Assembly (NCBI GenBank): GCA_002633005.1
Contig: NMRA01000291.1
Location: forward strand, 99,457 to 163,456
DNA: 64,000 bases
Origin: Phoronis australis
Lineage: Eukaryota; Phoronida; Phoronidae
Direction: 5' to 3'
Shown one piece after another: positions 1 to 12,700 of the stretch. Every line of letters begins with the position of its first letter. The first letter of the stretch is position 1. Under the pieces are notes generated by a model. That model saw nothing but the letters and a program-made list of their open reading frames with translations, searched no databases and was not told where the DNA came from. Both the position numbers and the translations under genes were made by a program.

Positions 1-1254
1 CATTTTTTAATTTATGGTGGAAAATGCAAGCAAAACCATACGTCACACTTGTGACTTGATTTTGAGCATTTTAGCTCGATCACGTGTATTGAAAGTTGCG
101 TCGGAGCGCAGAAACCAATGAGGTACTGTCCGATAGATTGTGCACAGTTTAACAATAGTTTATGACTTTCTGATGCCAAGCGTGGTATGTACCATGGATA
201 ATAAGGTGCCTGTATCTTGTCATGACAATTGCCAACATTATACGTGCAATCTAATGCAGGTTGCAATTGCTTCATGAGCCAGGGGGCCTGGACATCTGGG
301 AAGTGATGTTCATTGGAATTTTTTCAATCAGGGTGTTGTCTAGAAAATCAAAACCGCTAGTGATCTCTGGGAGAAGAAACCTGGAATATGTTGTGTGAAA
401 GGAATCAAAAACCTTCAGTGTGATCTTGATTTCTATGCTTCATATATTTGTCAAAGTGGAATCGAGGTGTTCAGAGGTTTATCCGAGTTATTTTTCTGTG
501 GTTTGCTTATGATAGTACTAATAACAACACTGCTATAGAACAGTTGTACACAACACAATGGTCAGACATTAAAATGCATATCATGGCTGCTTTTCCAGTG
601 TGACAAACGGCTATTGTTGACATTTGGCCTATAAAAGGTCTTCAGGGGATTGTATGAAGTTGGGTGCAATCCACATGCTTGTTATCCTCACTGTTGAGTG
701 GAAAATTACCCAGAAGGGGTCTCCCATAGGAGGGTTTGATAGCAACGCGTTGCCATTTCAATCGAGTATTAATACTAGTAGGTATAGTGTTGCGTGGGTC
801 ATTTAGTTTTCACTGTGTCCTAACAGTTTCATTTGGCAGTTCTACTTAGGGGTAAAATATAAGTCTCAAATGGGCAAGTGGTGGTAATTGGCGTGAAGTC
901 TCACTATAGGCGTGAAGTCTCAATATAAACGTTCTCTTACACTGTGTGCAGAGGCCCTTTATCTGTTGGTGTTGGAATCCACTCAAACTCTAAATAAAGT
1001 GCTGTACGAGACATTGTTCAATTTGTAAACTAACAAGTTTGAGGTTGAGTTGTACTGACATGTGCTTCGTTACGATACACTTCAAGCAGTAAATCTGTTT
1101 TTTGCAACCAAGCTTGGTTATAATAAACGTGTCAGAGGTTATTTTTGTAGTCAGTCAGTGGTTTTTAAAATTGCATTAGGGCTTTTCTTGGCCCAATATG
1201 TGTTTGTAATTGGAATCTCTTGTTAATGCAATATTGTTCATGTTTATTGTGTAG

Positions 1255-1334
1255 GGAATGGAATGAGCGAGTGGACAAGTATGTGCTTATGGTTGATGCC
1301 ATTAGCATTAAACATTTATGTAGCTTTGACGAAG
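1255..1334 (+). CDS. Unassigned exon-like block
   Basis: The block is open in one frame between an acceptor (ending TGTGTAG) and a donor (GTATTT). It would encode a 26-residue internal segment beginning EWNERVDKYV after a split codon. The composition looks protein-like, but I found no partner exon on either side and recognise no family. It could be a relic exon, part of a gene extending left of the window, or chance. Confidence 0.15.
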
Positions 1335-2805
1335 GTATTTATTATGCTTTAATTGCAAAATTTCTGATGTCACCTGCTTATCAACAATAAAGTCTGTAAA
1401 TTAGATGAAGGTTAAAAATAAACTTTTTTCTTTATCTGACCTTAAGAATTCCACTTGTTATTTGAGTGTCATGTTGGAATCATTCACTTAAACATTGAAA
1501 CAAGCTTATAGATAGCAAAAGGAATTTAGTACCAGACAAACTTTGAAAGCTTGACTACGGGTATCTGAACCTGCAAGATTTGCAATTGAGGACGAAATGT
1601 GGCATAGCACGTCCGGTCATTCAGAAAATTTAGTTTTGTCACAAAACTGAAAATGTTGCCTTGGATAGGATAAAAAGTTTCACATTTAAATTGGCAATTG
1701 TCCACCATAACAGTTTCCACTAAACCAGTATTGTAAGTTGTTTAATAGCTTGGACACAAAACTGATTTCTGTACAATACATAGAAGAGGCGTGAGAGTCA
1801 ATATCAATAAACAGTTGAACAGGCCTGTGGACATCGCACATCTGGTGCACCAAAGAGGTAACAGGTCACCTGCCTCTACTTGTGTGTTCTAGGTCTTGAG
1901 TTTCACAGGATGACCGAGCAAGACATATAGGTGTGAAAACCAAGCTTCACAAATTTTCAACAAGCAGTTTCTAAGTGCAGTTATATGCAGCTGAATGACA
2001 ATGTAATACCCGCCTTTTGACACATGACTGGATCTCAGTAACGCATGTTTCTTAATATGATTAATCTATTCACTTTCAAGGCAACTGCTAATTAAAGAAT
2101 AATACAAAGAGTAACACAATGTTGTATATTCAATACATTTGCAATATAAAATAAAAATCATAAAACAGCAGTTTTGAATCGACTGTACAACACATTCTAG
2201 TCAATTAATTCCTGTCACTAGTACAACACTTCAGATATATCGCATTGCAAATAATCATCACTGAAGCAAATAGATAATCCAACTTTAATTATTACATTCA
2301 GGCATAAAGGTAATCCAATTTGTAATGTGCCCCAGTAACTCGGTATTACTACCAATACATGCTTCCACTAGATGAGTGAAGACATCATTTTGGGGCTCGC
2401 ATGGGGTAACTAGTCAGCATAGTGGCTTAGAATTTTGTGGGGACAGTTGTAAAACATGAATGACCTTCATACACAATAAGCCTTTTGAACTTAACATGCA
2501 AGGCCAGGGAAACGGAGATATAAATTTTCCATTTTTTGCCAAAATACTGGTTTTTAATAGTACAGTCTTAGTTTTAAATTACAGTTTTTAATTTTGATGC
2601 AGAAATTTTTACAGCAGATATTTTTCTGAAAAAATTTCTCGTATAAACCTTGAAAACCCAAAGGTGACGAGGACGCGGCCATTTTACTGCGCTTTGCCAA
2701 ATCTTAGCTGTTCACGAGAAATGTGATTGGCTGCTGGGTCAGTGACGTCATATTCAATGAACCAGAAAGCGGGATATACTCTTTGGATGTATAGAAGACT
2801 AAGCC

Positions 2806-2913
2806 ATGAATCTCAGTAAATTTGCTGATCCGATGTCGGATTCGAAAATCATCAACAAAACGTCAAAAGTCAAATTTAAATGGGATTGGTTGGAAGAAAA
2901 AGATCAAAGCTAA
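2806..2913 (+). pseudogene. Short ORF resembling the N-terminus of a domesticated hAT/BED-type protein
   Basis: This 35-codon frame starts at ATG and ends at TAA. Its C-terminal half has the pattern KFKWDWLEEKDQ, which resembles a recurrent W-x-W-L-x-x-x-D motif seen near the start of hAT-derived and KIAA1586-like proteins. The family's downstream zinc-binding residues do not follow in frame, so this is probably a truncated remnant. Upstream DNA (about 2640-2790) includes a TGACGTCA site (2741-2748), as might fit the promoter end of a mobile element. The assignment is by motif resemblance only. Confidence 0.25.
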
Positions 2914-3743
2914 TTTTCTTCCCGATTTCATGCAGAAACTTTTCAAGAACAGCGTAGCTAGATGGCTAGATACAGTGTAGCGGTGCATTTGACTCCAGTA
3001 TATTTCATTGTCAAGAAAAAACTTAGTTATTTGGGAGACAGCCAAACAACCCATTTTAGGTGCAATACGCTAGCTACCCTTACCTGACCTCTGCTGTTTG
3101 AGAAGATGAAGAAAAAGTTCAGATTTTTTCAGACAATGTCATTTACATCCCTGGTGAAAGTAGTTCTTTGTGAATCCTGCTCATAGTCATACAACTGTCC
3201 CAGTTGGACTGTGTAACTAAACAGAGCTCAACTAAAGGTCCTGGTTGGGAAGATAATTATCCCTATGAATTCTGAAAAGGCAAGCCTGGAATGATTTCAG
3301 GAGTTTATGACTGCAGAAGAAATGGCTTAAACTGTTGAAACCTGAATGAGTGAGTAAACTAAACTAGATCCTCTGGCGACATAGGTCAGAGACAAATGCT
3401 ATGGTAATTCTCAACAGGTTCAAATGAGTGATAACAGAGTTTAGTCGGTATCGTGTGCCTAGGGTATCTTACATTGAGTAATAATGGATGCCTGCATGTG
3501 CCTAAAAGCCCCTTACCATTGATTGGTGTTAGCATGTTGGGTGGAGGATCATTAAGGTACTTACAGATTCGGGTAACCAAGATCCATGTACAAGTAGGGG
3601 GAGCTGCAATCACAATACAAGCAACAACTAGGACACTGATGTCTTGAATTCATCCTTTTAAGTGTCATAAATATTTGCCACACAACTTATGGGATCGCTC
3701 CGTACTACATTGTGTTGTGTAGTATCTTACCACAATAACATCA

Positions 3744-3749
3744 TTTAAT
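3744..3749 (-). promoter_or_regulatory. Putative TOLLIP polyadenylation signal (ATTAAA)
   Basis: On the minus strand an ATTAAA hexamer lies about 50 nt past the TOLLIP stop, followed by a G/T-rich stretch. This would give a very short 3' UTR. No AATAAA occurs on this strand for a long distance beyond, so this is the best nearby candidate. Confidence 0.3.
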
Positions 3750-3795
3750 TATCATCAAAGTCAAGACATAATTCCTTGAGACCACAGACACATTA

Positions 3796-6700
3796 CTACT
3801 GCATGGTAAGTAAAGCGGTGATGGTACTTTCTTTATTGCCCCTGTTGGCTTCTAATACCGACTTGATGACTTCATTGTCCACATTGGGGAACATGTCCTT
3901 TATTTGCTGTATGTCTTCCTCAGTACACTGATAGGGCTGGCGAGGTGGTGGCACCCCACCCTGTTGATGAGGAACCATGCCCTGTTGAGGTGGGACCACA
4001 GAATAGACCTGTTGACCTAGAAACAAAAATGGGCGGAGTTAACGCGTGAAAGTGTTAATAAGAATGCTAGTGAAGCAAATTGTCACTCTCGGAGAAAGAC
4101 TTACTGTTGGTTTGTTGGTTGGTGGTATGTAACGTGTTGATATGACCAAAGATAACTTACATAGTGCATTTCATCTACGTCAGCTGCAGTTTACAGTCTA
4201 AATGTCTAAAGATCTTCAGTAAGCTACAGGCAAAATGTAGTATTTTAGCATCACAGAATGTTAAAATTCATCCAAATATTTCAGAGCATAGCACACATAC
4301 ATTTAGCAAGACAGATCAATCTCATGCCAGACAAGTACAAAAAAGCTATTATAAACAAAACAAAAAAAACACTCAAATATTGCAAGGAAAGTAGAGCTGT
4401 TATCTGGAGAATACTGTTCCATTGGCAATAGAGAATTCTCGAGTAGGGACTCTATGATATGTTTGTCCGAGTATTCTTGAATTTTCTCCAAGACTTTAAA
4501 ATGAGATCATAAACATATGCCCACACATCGCATCCATCAACAATTCTGAATACAGTCTCGCATTGTTTTGACTTTGTGCAAAATTAAATGCAATATTATC
4601 TAAGATTTACTGTGTTAGAAATCAAGTTCACAGAACACTAAACAATCTGCTTTGGTGCTGTAGTAATATAAGGCTTTGGAATGATCTCGGTAAAATGTGA
4701 CCAAAACAAGATTTTGCACTAAGTTATTGCCATTAAAAACTACATTCCTCCTCGGTTAATTTATCTTAGTTACTGCTGGGAAAACAATGCCGTTAGTCCC
4801 TTATTCTGTAGTGTAGTTTCTGGAGCAATCGTATCAGTCAACTTTGAGGGCCATGAAATCAAGCGCTATCTGTTGGCCAATCTCTGTTTTCGGTCCAATG
4901 TTCTTTTTTTCACAAGGCAGCACACAGTTCACAACAAATTCCCAGAAGTGGTGGCACCCCCATTAGTAGTTTTGAGTACTAAACACCCAGTAAACCGAAA
5001 TTCTCCAGAAATTTTGTTTCTGTGAAGTTGTCATCATCAACCAAAAGATTTCACTTTGCAAACCAAAGTCAAGCAAATGTCATATGTCCAAGCGTACTGT
5101 TTTGAAATCTTTGTCTGAATTCACTTTGTAACAAAAGCCGAAATGCGAAGTAAGAAAATGAGGTCAATCAGATTGTGTTTCTTTTAAACAGTCGTAACAG
5201 ACAAGAAAGCTGTCATTTGAATGTTTGTGATGCAGAAACATAATATGGTTTGATGTGATAGATTTTGGTTTAAGTTTCATTTCAAGAGGACCGCAAATAG
5301 AGTTGTGACTGTAAATTGTGAACTCCGCTTAAATTTCCAATTATTACCCACATCCTTCACTAGCTGGTTTAACATTCAGTCATAAACAGCTAGCTGCTGG
5401 CTACTTTGACCCATACCTGGTGGCACTGTATAGTACCCTGGCATCATGCCTGCTGGGCCTGGTACCATCATCATTGGTGGCTGTTGGTAGACAACTGTAG
5501 GGGGCGCTGTAGGCGCCTGGTACTCCTGAAAATACAAAAATATACGATTTTACTTGCATATTTTTATGCCTAAAGCTATTGGTTGAGATAGCGGTGACAG
5601 AACTGGGGATTTTTTGAAGTATAGACAGATTTTGTGTTTACCTCAGTAGAATGGAGACATTCTCAACCAATTGTGTTAAGAGGATGATATCTAGTGTCAG
5701 AGACAAATGCGTAGATCAGAGAACAAGACCAACAGGTACTACTACGTAGTAATATGTCACATAATAAGCACACAATATGGCAACAAAATTTATTATTGTA
5801 ATTATATTTTGTCAAATTTCCCCGCAAAAATTAGGCTTAAGAAAATTTTGCTCAGTCTACTACTATGGTTTGTACAGTCCTATTGAAATAAAAGCACTAT
5901 CAATTTTTTTCTATGTGGCATGGTAATCAACCAGTGAAAAACAGAAAAATGAGAATTCCCGCAATTGTTTTTTTGAGAGAAATATCAGAAGAATAACCAA
6001 TGTTGACAAGACCCAAGACCTTTTTATTTGCCTTGCATGGTTCATCTTAAGTTGTCCGGACTGCCATCCTGACATCAGTACATAATACAACAGACACGCA
6101 CCACTCAAAAGAAGACCATTGTCTGTTCACCTAAAAATGGACCAAGTTTGAATGAACGGTTGATAACTTACAGAGAAAGAGAAGATGAGGTTGAGCATGC
6201 CCTCCTTGTCCTCACCCTGGCGTCCAGTCAATGCGTACCAATCCTCGTGGGTCTCGCCATTCAGGGAAGCCTGGGAAATGGGGATGTGAGCCCAGGCAAT
6301 CCTGTCATCGATCGAGAACTGGCGCTAGAAGCAGTGAGGGAAAACTATGTTAAATGCCTATGAACACCACGAGTACGTATTGATCCGTATATCTATTATG
6401 TAGGTTCTTATTTATCCTCTTGTCTTCTGCACTATTTAATTATGTGATATTCTACACAGAGAAGAAAGTCACATTATGATCATTCTTAATCTTTCTTCAT
6501 GTCACTGCATGGCACAATCACTTCAATTTCACAAAAATGAGAAACTATTTTTGCCATTATCAGTTTACTAGCACAACAGATGAAAGCTTGAAGTGAAAGA
6601 GGATGTGGGAGTTGACAACCATAGTGTAAGGGTAAACCTCCTTGATGGATACAAAAAATAATCATAAACACCCACAACTCAACAAGCGTAAATTTACAAT

Positions 6701-9700
6701 GCTATTAGGTAGTATCAACGGGTTTAACAATAAAACAAAATATCAGGATCGTCGTCATTAGAAAATTGGGAATTCATGGACACATAAACACAAAGTGTGG
6801 TAACAACCAACACGTCAATTTAATATGTTACATTTTGCAACATGTACATATTACACAGAAATATAGAGACAGGTCTAAACGTGGTACATCCCACAAAGCA
6901 ATTCCATCGTCATGAGAAAACTCACCTCAAGGAAACAGTAGCACTGAGCCAGAGCAATATTTAATCAAGTAAATGCAGTCTACCCATCTCCATTGGAAAA
7001 GGAAGAGAATAGGAACAGCAAAAGAAATTTATTCCTACAAGTCAGGTGTTTTTAAGTAAAACAATACACATGTAGAAACATGGATAACTAACCAGTAACA
7101 GCATATCAAGGTAGATTCTAAAAATAATAAAAATCCTTGAAAATATCATTTTTAACTTTCAACGTTTTAGCATCTTCAAACAAAAATATCACAGAATGAA
7201 GGCCTAGTGAAGTTTTCATTGCGATTGTGATTTATTATTTAATTACATATTGAAATTAAGGTGTTACAAAACTTACCTCGTCAAATATTTCAACATAAAT
7301 TGAGTCAACCCCAACAGGCAAATAACTGAAAAGATTAACAAATACATTTGAATAGACACAGCACAGACCCTCTGTCAGCTATAAGCAAAACCCCCCTCAA
7401 TATCTGTTTTTGTTCAACATTTCGCTACTTTAAATTTGACAGAAATTCAAGTTTTTTGAATTTTGAATTTTCATTTTTCACAATTTTAGATATATTTACA
7501 GCATTTAAATGAAAAACAAACACTGCCACTTATTAACAAAATCTCAAGCACAACACTTAGTTTTAGGAAACCAATTTTTAGTGTTTCATTAAAGGAGAAT
7601 GCCACCCAATTTAACTAGTCTTTTTTGCCGTCTTAATCGGTCAATATCCACATCGCCTTGCAGGCGGTCGACCTTACCTTGCCGAGAGGTGTCGCATTAA
7701 CCTGTGAGGAAGGTGAGAAACAACGCAGCGACGTCAGTGGTTCATTTGCAGAGTTCATGCTGCTATGTTGCGGTGCATCGTTCCGGCTTGTCCGAACGAT
7801 GGAGCTGCGAAGAAAGCGGGTATATCGTTTTTTCGACTTTCTCGAGAGTCCGAAATGCTTAGGAAGTGGCTCGCGGTAGTGAGGAATTAAAAGTACGCTG
7901 TAAATAGCAAGTATGAGGCCGTGAAACATCTCCGTGTCTGTGGCCTGCAGTCGTCGCGGGACAGTGGCTGACGAATGCCAGCTTACCAAATAACTATCCA
8001 TACGTTCCGTTGACGGTCTGAGCTTGTTCACGGAGCCTCTCTAGTATTTCTTCATCACTGTATTCCTGTTCGAACTGATAGCCTGTGAAACTTAACGATC
8101 CACCTGCGAAGTCTTCGTTGGGATGAGCTCTCGTCTAAGTCGGGATTACGCGGAGTTGCCGCCAGTGTTGACGTTTATTACTGAGCGTTCTGTTTCAAAA
8201 TGAACTATTCTCATCCTTATACCAATACTTTTTACAACTGAAACAAAGTGTGTCTCATTAGATGCAATTTGGAATGCCTTAGGAGTGTTCGTGAGTGCAA
8301 ATGATTTGAGAAGCCAGCGATGAATAAATCCCTGCGTTAACGGCTTTATGTGTAATAAAACTAATTGACGGGACACCGGGGCCGTGTGAGCTCATGCTAA
8401 TTCAGTGTTTGATGACAGAAACTGTTGTGAGACAATTCGATTTCTATTCACCTATTTCACGAAAGCGCCATCTTCCCGCGCCATCTTTAAATACTGATCG
8501 AAAACGAGGCACACTGATAAAACGTCGTGAGTGATCATCAGCTGGCCATGATGGTGCACTGTGCAGTGCCTGAACGTACCAATTCCAGTAATAACTCGTC
8601 GGTATCCTTCCCAGGGATATACTTAGCCACTCGCCCAGTCACTAATGAGAGTAAAAATGGTGCTGGGCGAATAGAAGTTGACTTGCCGGTGGCCCAGGTG
8701 GCGAGCGAATTTCAGAGCGCAAAAGCACTATATATCGTTTCCCAGATGAATATGAATAATTTTCCTCCTCCCTGTGCTGTTTTTTATCATGAATTTAAGG
8801 TTCAGTTTGGTCATCGTGTCGATGCTCTGGCAGTAAAAAACATCAGCGCAGTGCGACCCTACCGATTCAGTACATGTCACCCGTTACGCGATTTGTCAAA
8901 AAAACAGTGTGTGATCGTGCACAAAGAACTTGTGGACTAGTCCGAAACGAAGAAAAGGGGAGAAAGGTGGAAGACCGATCCATGTGCTCATAGCAAATGA
9001 AATACCATATTTCTTGGAACTGATTTCTTATTGTAATGTACAATGTCATTTTAGCCAAAATTATTTTTATAACATACGTCCTAATAAGCGCCCATGCCCC
9101 TATAAGCGTCCCCACTCGTTTTCAGAATTCGCTAAAACAAGCGCCCAGTCCATGAATGTGTATATATTAGTGCGAAAAAATGCCTTACCTCACAGTTCTA
9201 AAATTCTACAGTAATGTATTCAATTTATCAATAATATCCGACAGTCCTGAAAAATCATTGTGCGCGGAATTTCTAGTAGACCACGAGCCTCGCCGCTATG
9301 TCGGTATTTAGCCGTGGCTGTACAATTCAAACTGTTCCACAGCGCTTCAAAAAGAACGCAAAAGATTTGCTGATCTTGCGAGGAAATTGTCACACAATAT
9401 GGTCTGGCCCTTCAGAACAGACGCAGCGTACTGGTAACGGGATTGGCCGTATTGTATCTTTCCCGTACAGATCTTCTCCCACAACAGGAATCCAGGGCCC
9501 GGTCTCTAAACTTTGTACTCGAAACAAACTTGAAACTATTTTTGTCAATTTATCTGCTCCTTTTGTGCGAACTTAAGATAATTGGTTATCAGACTGTGCT
9601 CGAATTCATTATAGTTTATGCATAGGAGTTTCTAGTTCAAGTTTGCCCTTGAAGACTCTTATATTCGTGCTACAAACTCGAGTAAAAACTCAAACTTTCG

Positions 9701-12700
9701 AGTTCAAACTCGAATTTATACTTTAATATTGGGTTTACAAACTGTGAACTAAGGGCAATAAATTATCTACGTAAGTTATTGTGTACTCGAGCATAGAATA
9801 ATAGACACTTATCTTGATTTCGCCCAAAAGTAGAGTAGAAAATGCCAAAACTAATTTCGAGTTCCATTTCGAGTAAAAAGATTGGAGACCGTGTCCAGAT
9901 TGCTTTGTACACGTCAAATTATAAAAACCGCGAATCGAAACTTGGCCAAGAAGCGCGCTAGGGCATACATATAATATGTGGGCCTGCTCAATGAGATAAA
10001 TATAACTATATATACAGCTCATTGGGCCTGTTACTCTGGCAAATGAACACTGATGACACGCACGCGCTCGCTCACTCGGTGCACACCTGTTGACTCACTT
10101 CAATACAAACGTCACGTAACAACATATGTGTTCGCCCAGATTTGTCTCGTTGCGGGGTGCGATCTAGCGCAGATTTTTACTTAATTTGCTTTTGGCCCGA
10201 CTCCGAGTCCATCGGAACTTAGAATCTTAGGAAAGGCTATTTGGAAAACTTAAGGAGGATTTCAGGTAATTTGAGTCGAAACTATTTTTACTCAAGAATT
10301 CAAGTTGTCCTATCGACGATTGCAAAGCAGCGACGCATCACTGAGTCGGCAAGTTTTCGCCCTGGGATTTCAGCACATTTTTTAAAAAGATCGTAATTTA
10401 ACAACAGAGTTTGATAGCAATGCACCACAGTTTTGTAGACAGTCTGTCATAGGTTACACATACGTCACAGCAAGTAAATTTGATGAATCCTAGCTTCCGA
10501 GATTTCACCCGTTTCGGAGACCGGGTTTTAACCGCCGTAGGCTACAAAAAGCGTCCCCCTGGGCGCTTATTAGGGCGAATACGTTAGCCCTAATAGAGGG
10601 TGACATCAGTGCACGAAACGATGATTTTTATAGGAACTAGCAGCAAGTTTGTGGTGACTGGCTCCAACGGCCGGGTGACTGAACTTCGGGCTGGGCGAGT
10701 AGATTTTCTGGCTCCGGCACTCGCCCAGCTGGAGAGCAGGGTTTTTCAAGACTAAAAGCCTGGGTATATCCCTGACTTCCACACTTTTCCAAAAGAGGGA
10801 AAACTACGAAGGAATGGCTGAGGAGGGTAAAAGTCTAGTTGCCGTGCGTATTGGTATGTTTTTTGGAGATCGATTCAATATCAGACAACTTGATTTTTGG
10901 TAACGTTGATAAGTCTTTTGACCACACACCACCTTGCAGGACGATGCCATGTTTGTCAAGGCGCCTCGTTTTCGATCAACACGACAGCAGCGCCCCGCGT
11001 TCGTGAAATAGGTGAATACCACGGCCAGGTGTTAGGGAATCTTTATTTACATTTACATTATTCAAATAATGATTGTCAATGTAAAACTTCTGCGGTGACA
11101 GTTCTGTGGCCATAGCGGAACCCAGTGTCTTCGCGGCCCCCGACGACTAGTAAGTAGATTTGCAGTTTCGTGGCCAATTCACCAAAATAATCACGTGCAC
11201 TTTACTTCTTTGGTTCACTAGTATTTCTTGACTGGAAGTTTAGTTTCCAACTTTGGATGGTTTATGTTCGTGATGTCTGATCGGCTTCCGAGCCACTAGC
11301 TGGGATAACGAGTGGTACCGCCTGCCGCGACGGGCCCGATCGGGTTCCCAGCCACTGGCCAGGATAATAATCGTTTTGTGTGTTTAGAACTAAAAAATAA
11401 CAAGGCTAAACAACACAGATCTAGGTTCTCCTGTATCTCATGGAAAAATACTTAGAATTTATCTCCAAACAGACCCCAAACTCCTGTTACGGACCTTATT
11501 AGCCTACCAAACTACCGCTACGGTGTGTCCACACACCAATAAATCCGGAACAGCGAAATAAAACAACATGTTTTTATAAGAACTCGGTGTATTTTTAAGG
11601 GTTTTACATCGACGTTTGATGATTTATTGGTGTTAAACGACGAATTTAAGCAATAAGCTGACACCAGTAACCCGTGTTGTGAACTGCTGAACAGATTGCG
11701 TGTGAAACCAATTACGTCATTGGATAATTTCAACACCTCCGTCTGCCGTCAGGTGTCAGGTAACGCAACCGTACGTGCCCTTATGGAGTAGAACTACTCG
11801 ATCTAAATTAATACAAATTAGGTTGTTTTTGGGGTGGCATGCTCCTTTAACGTAAGTAAAATAATCATTTCTAACACAATAAGCATCAAGTACTATTACA
11901 GGATATACTGAAAACGAACCTACCAGCAGATGGTTTTATTCCAGCGAGGGTTTTTCGCTCCATTGTGAGCTGTGGGTGTTTCAAAAACAGCATGACCAAC
12001 ACGGAATCGACAGTAAGGGTCCATCTTGGTAATGCCATAGTTTTTCGCAAGCTTGGCCTGAAATTCAGGTAGAATTACATCCAAATTCTACACATGTAAA
12101 CTCGGCACCACAGTGTGGGAATTCCAAATACCATGATTGAGAACTATTAGTTTTATTTTTCCAATATCAACTTGAAATAATCGTGACTTTGGTAACATGG
12201 TTTTTAGTTAATAATAGTCCAATTGTAAGCAAGTTCAAATGTGAAAATCCATGGCTCCACTTTTTCCTACTCATGAACACTGGCCCAATCTGAACAGGAG
12301 CCTTGAAAACAAGAGTAATACACGTGTAATGCAATGTGTTGAAATGCATTGCAAACCGTATACTTCTAAGGATGTTAATTAGTATCACTTAATATATAAA
12401 ATAAAAAGGCACTATGGTGTGCAGCATTAGCCCAATCTGTAGGAAACAAGGCAAGTGTTGTCGTTTCCTTTGTAGAAACTTTTTTGCCAAACTTCGTGAA
12501 CATCCATTAACCTGAAGGAACTTGGTAGATATAGAGCCATACACAACGAAAAGAAGCCTAAATTGCCACTAGGGGACGCCGCAGCAGCTGGCCTCATCCC
12601 AAAATCAACTTCATGTGTACTCTCTCCAACTGGAACACATATTCTATTGAGTTCTCATCTCAGTAGGAACATATTATGTAAAATTTTTTAATGATCCTTT

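Larger units (their letters stand above)
1..3743. other. Intergenic stretch beyond the TOLLIP 3' end
   Basis: No gene is recognisable here. The stretch is AT-rich with short, unconvincing reading frames on both strands. Two small items stand out and are listed separately: an exon-like block at 1255-1334 and a short transposon-like reading frame at 2806-2913. A 20-bp unit is repeated twice at about 889-928. A stretch from about 2500 to 3150 looks like the 5' part of a decayed mobile element. Confidence 0.5.
8612..10774. mobile_element. Nested non-autonomous DNA element, CAGGG ends (2.16 kb)
   Basis: The ends are an exact inverted repeat, CAGGGATATAC (8612-8622) and GTATATCCCTG (10764-10774). 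Flanking hexamers CCTTCC and ACTTCC agree at 5 of 6 positions, suggesting a decayed 6-bp target duplication. CTCGCCCAG and its complement recur near both ends, as expected for subterminal transposase-binding repeats. The reading frame at 8527-8940 straddles the left boundary, so it is not a real gene. The element is inserted in the outer TTAA-ended element. Confidence 0.65.
7589..11850. mobile_element. Outer DNA transposon with TTAA ends and a THAP ORF (4.26 kb)
   Basis: The ends are AGGAGAATGCCACCC (7593-7607) and, inverted, AGGAGCATGCCACCC (11832-11846), 14 of 15 identical, each flanked by TTAA. TTAA is a palindrome, so it could be the target site or part of the inverted repeat. Just inside the left end is a THAP-domain reading frame, the usual DNA-binding domain of P-like transposases. 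About half of its length is a later insertion (8612-10774). No intact transposase catalytic domain was recognised. The element lies in the TOLLIP intron between the exons at 11924-12057 and 7277-7325. Confidence 0.7.

Noticed and set aside
8527-8940. 137-codon open frame on the plus strand
   Set aside because: It crosses the left boundary of the nested element at 8612, so its two halves come from different mobile elements. No domain is recognisable.
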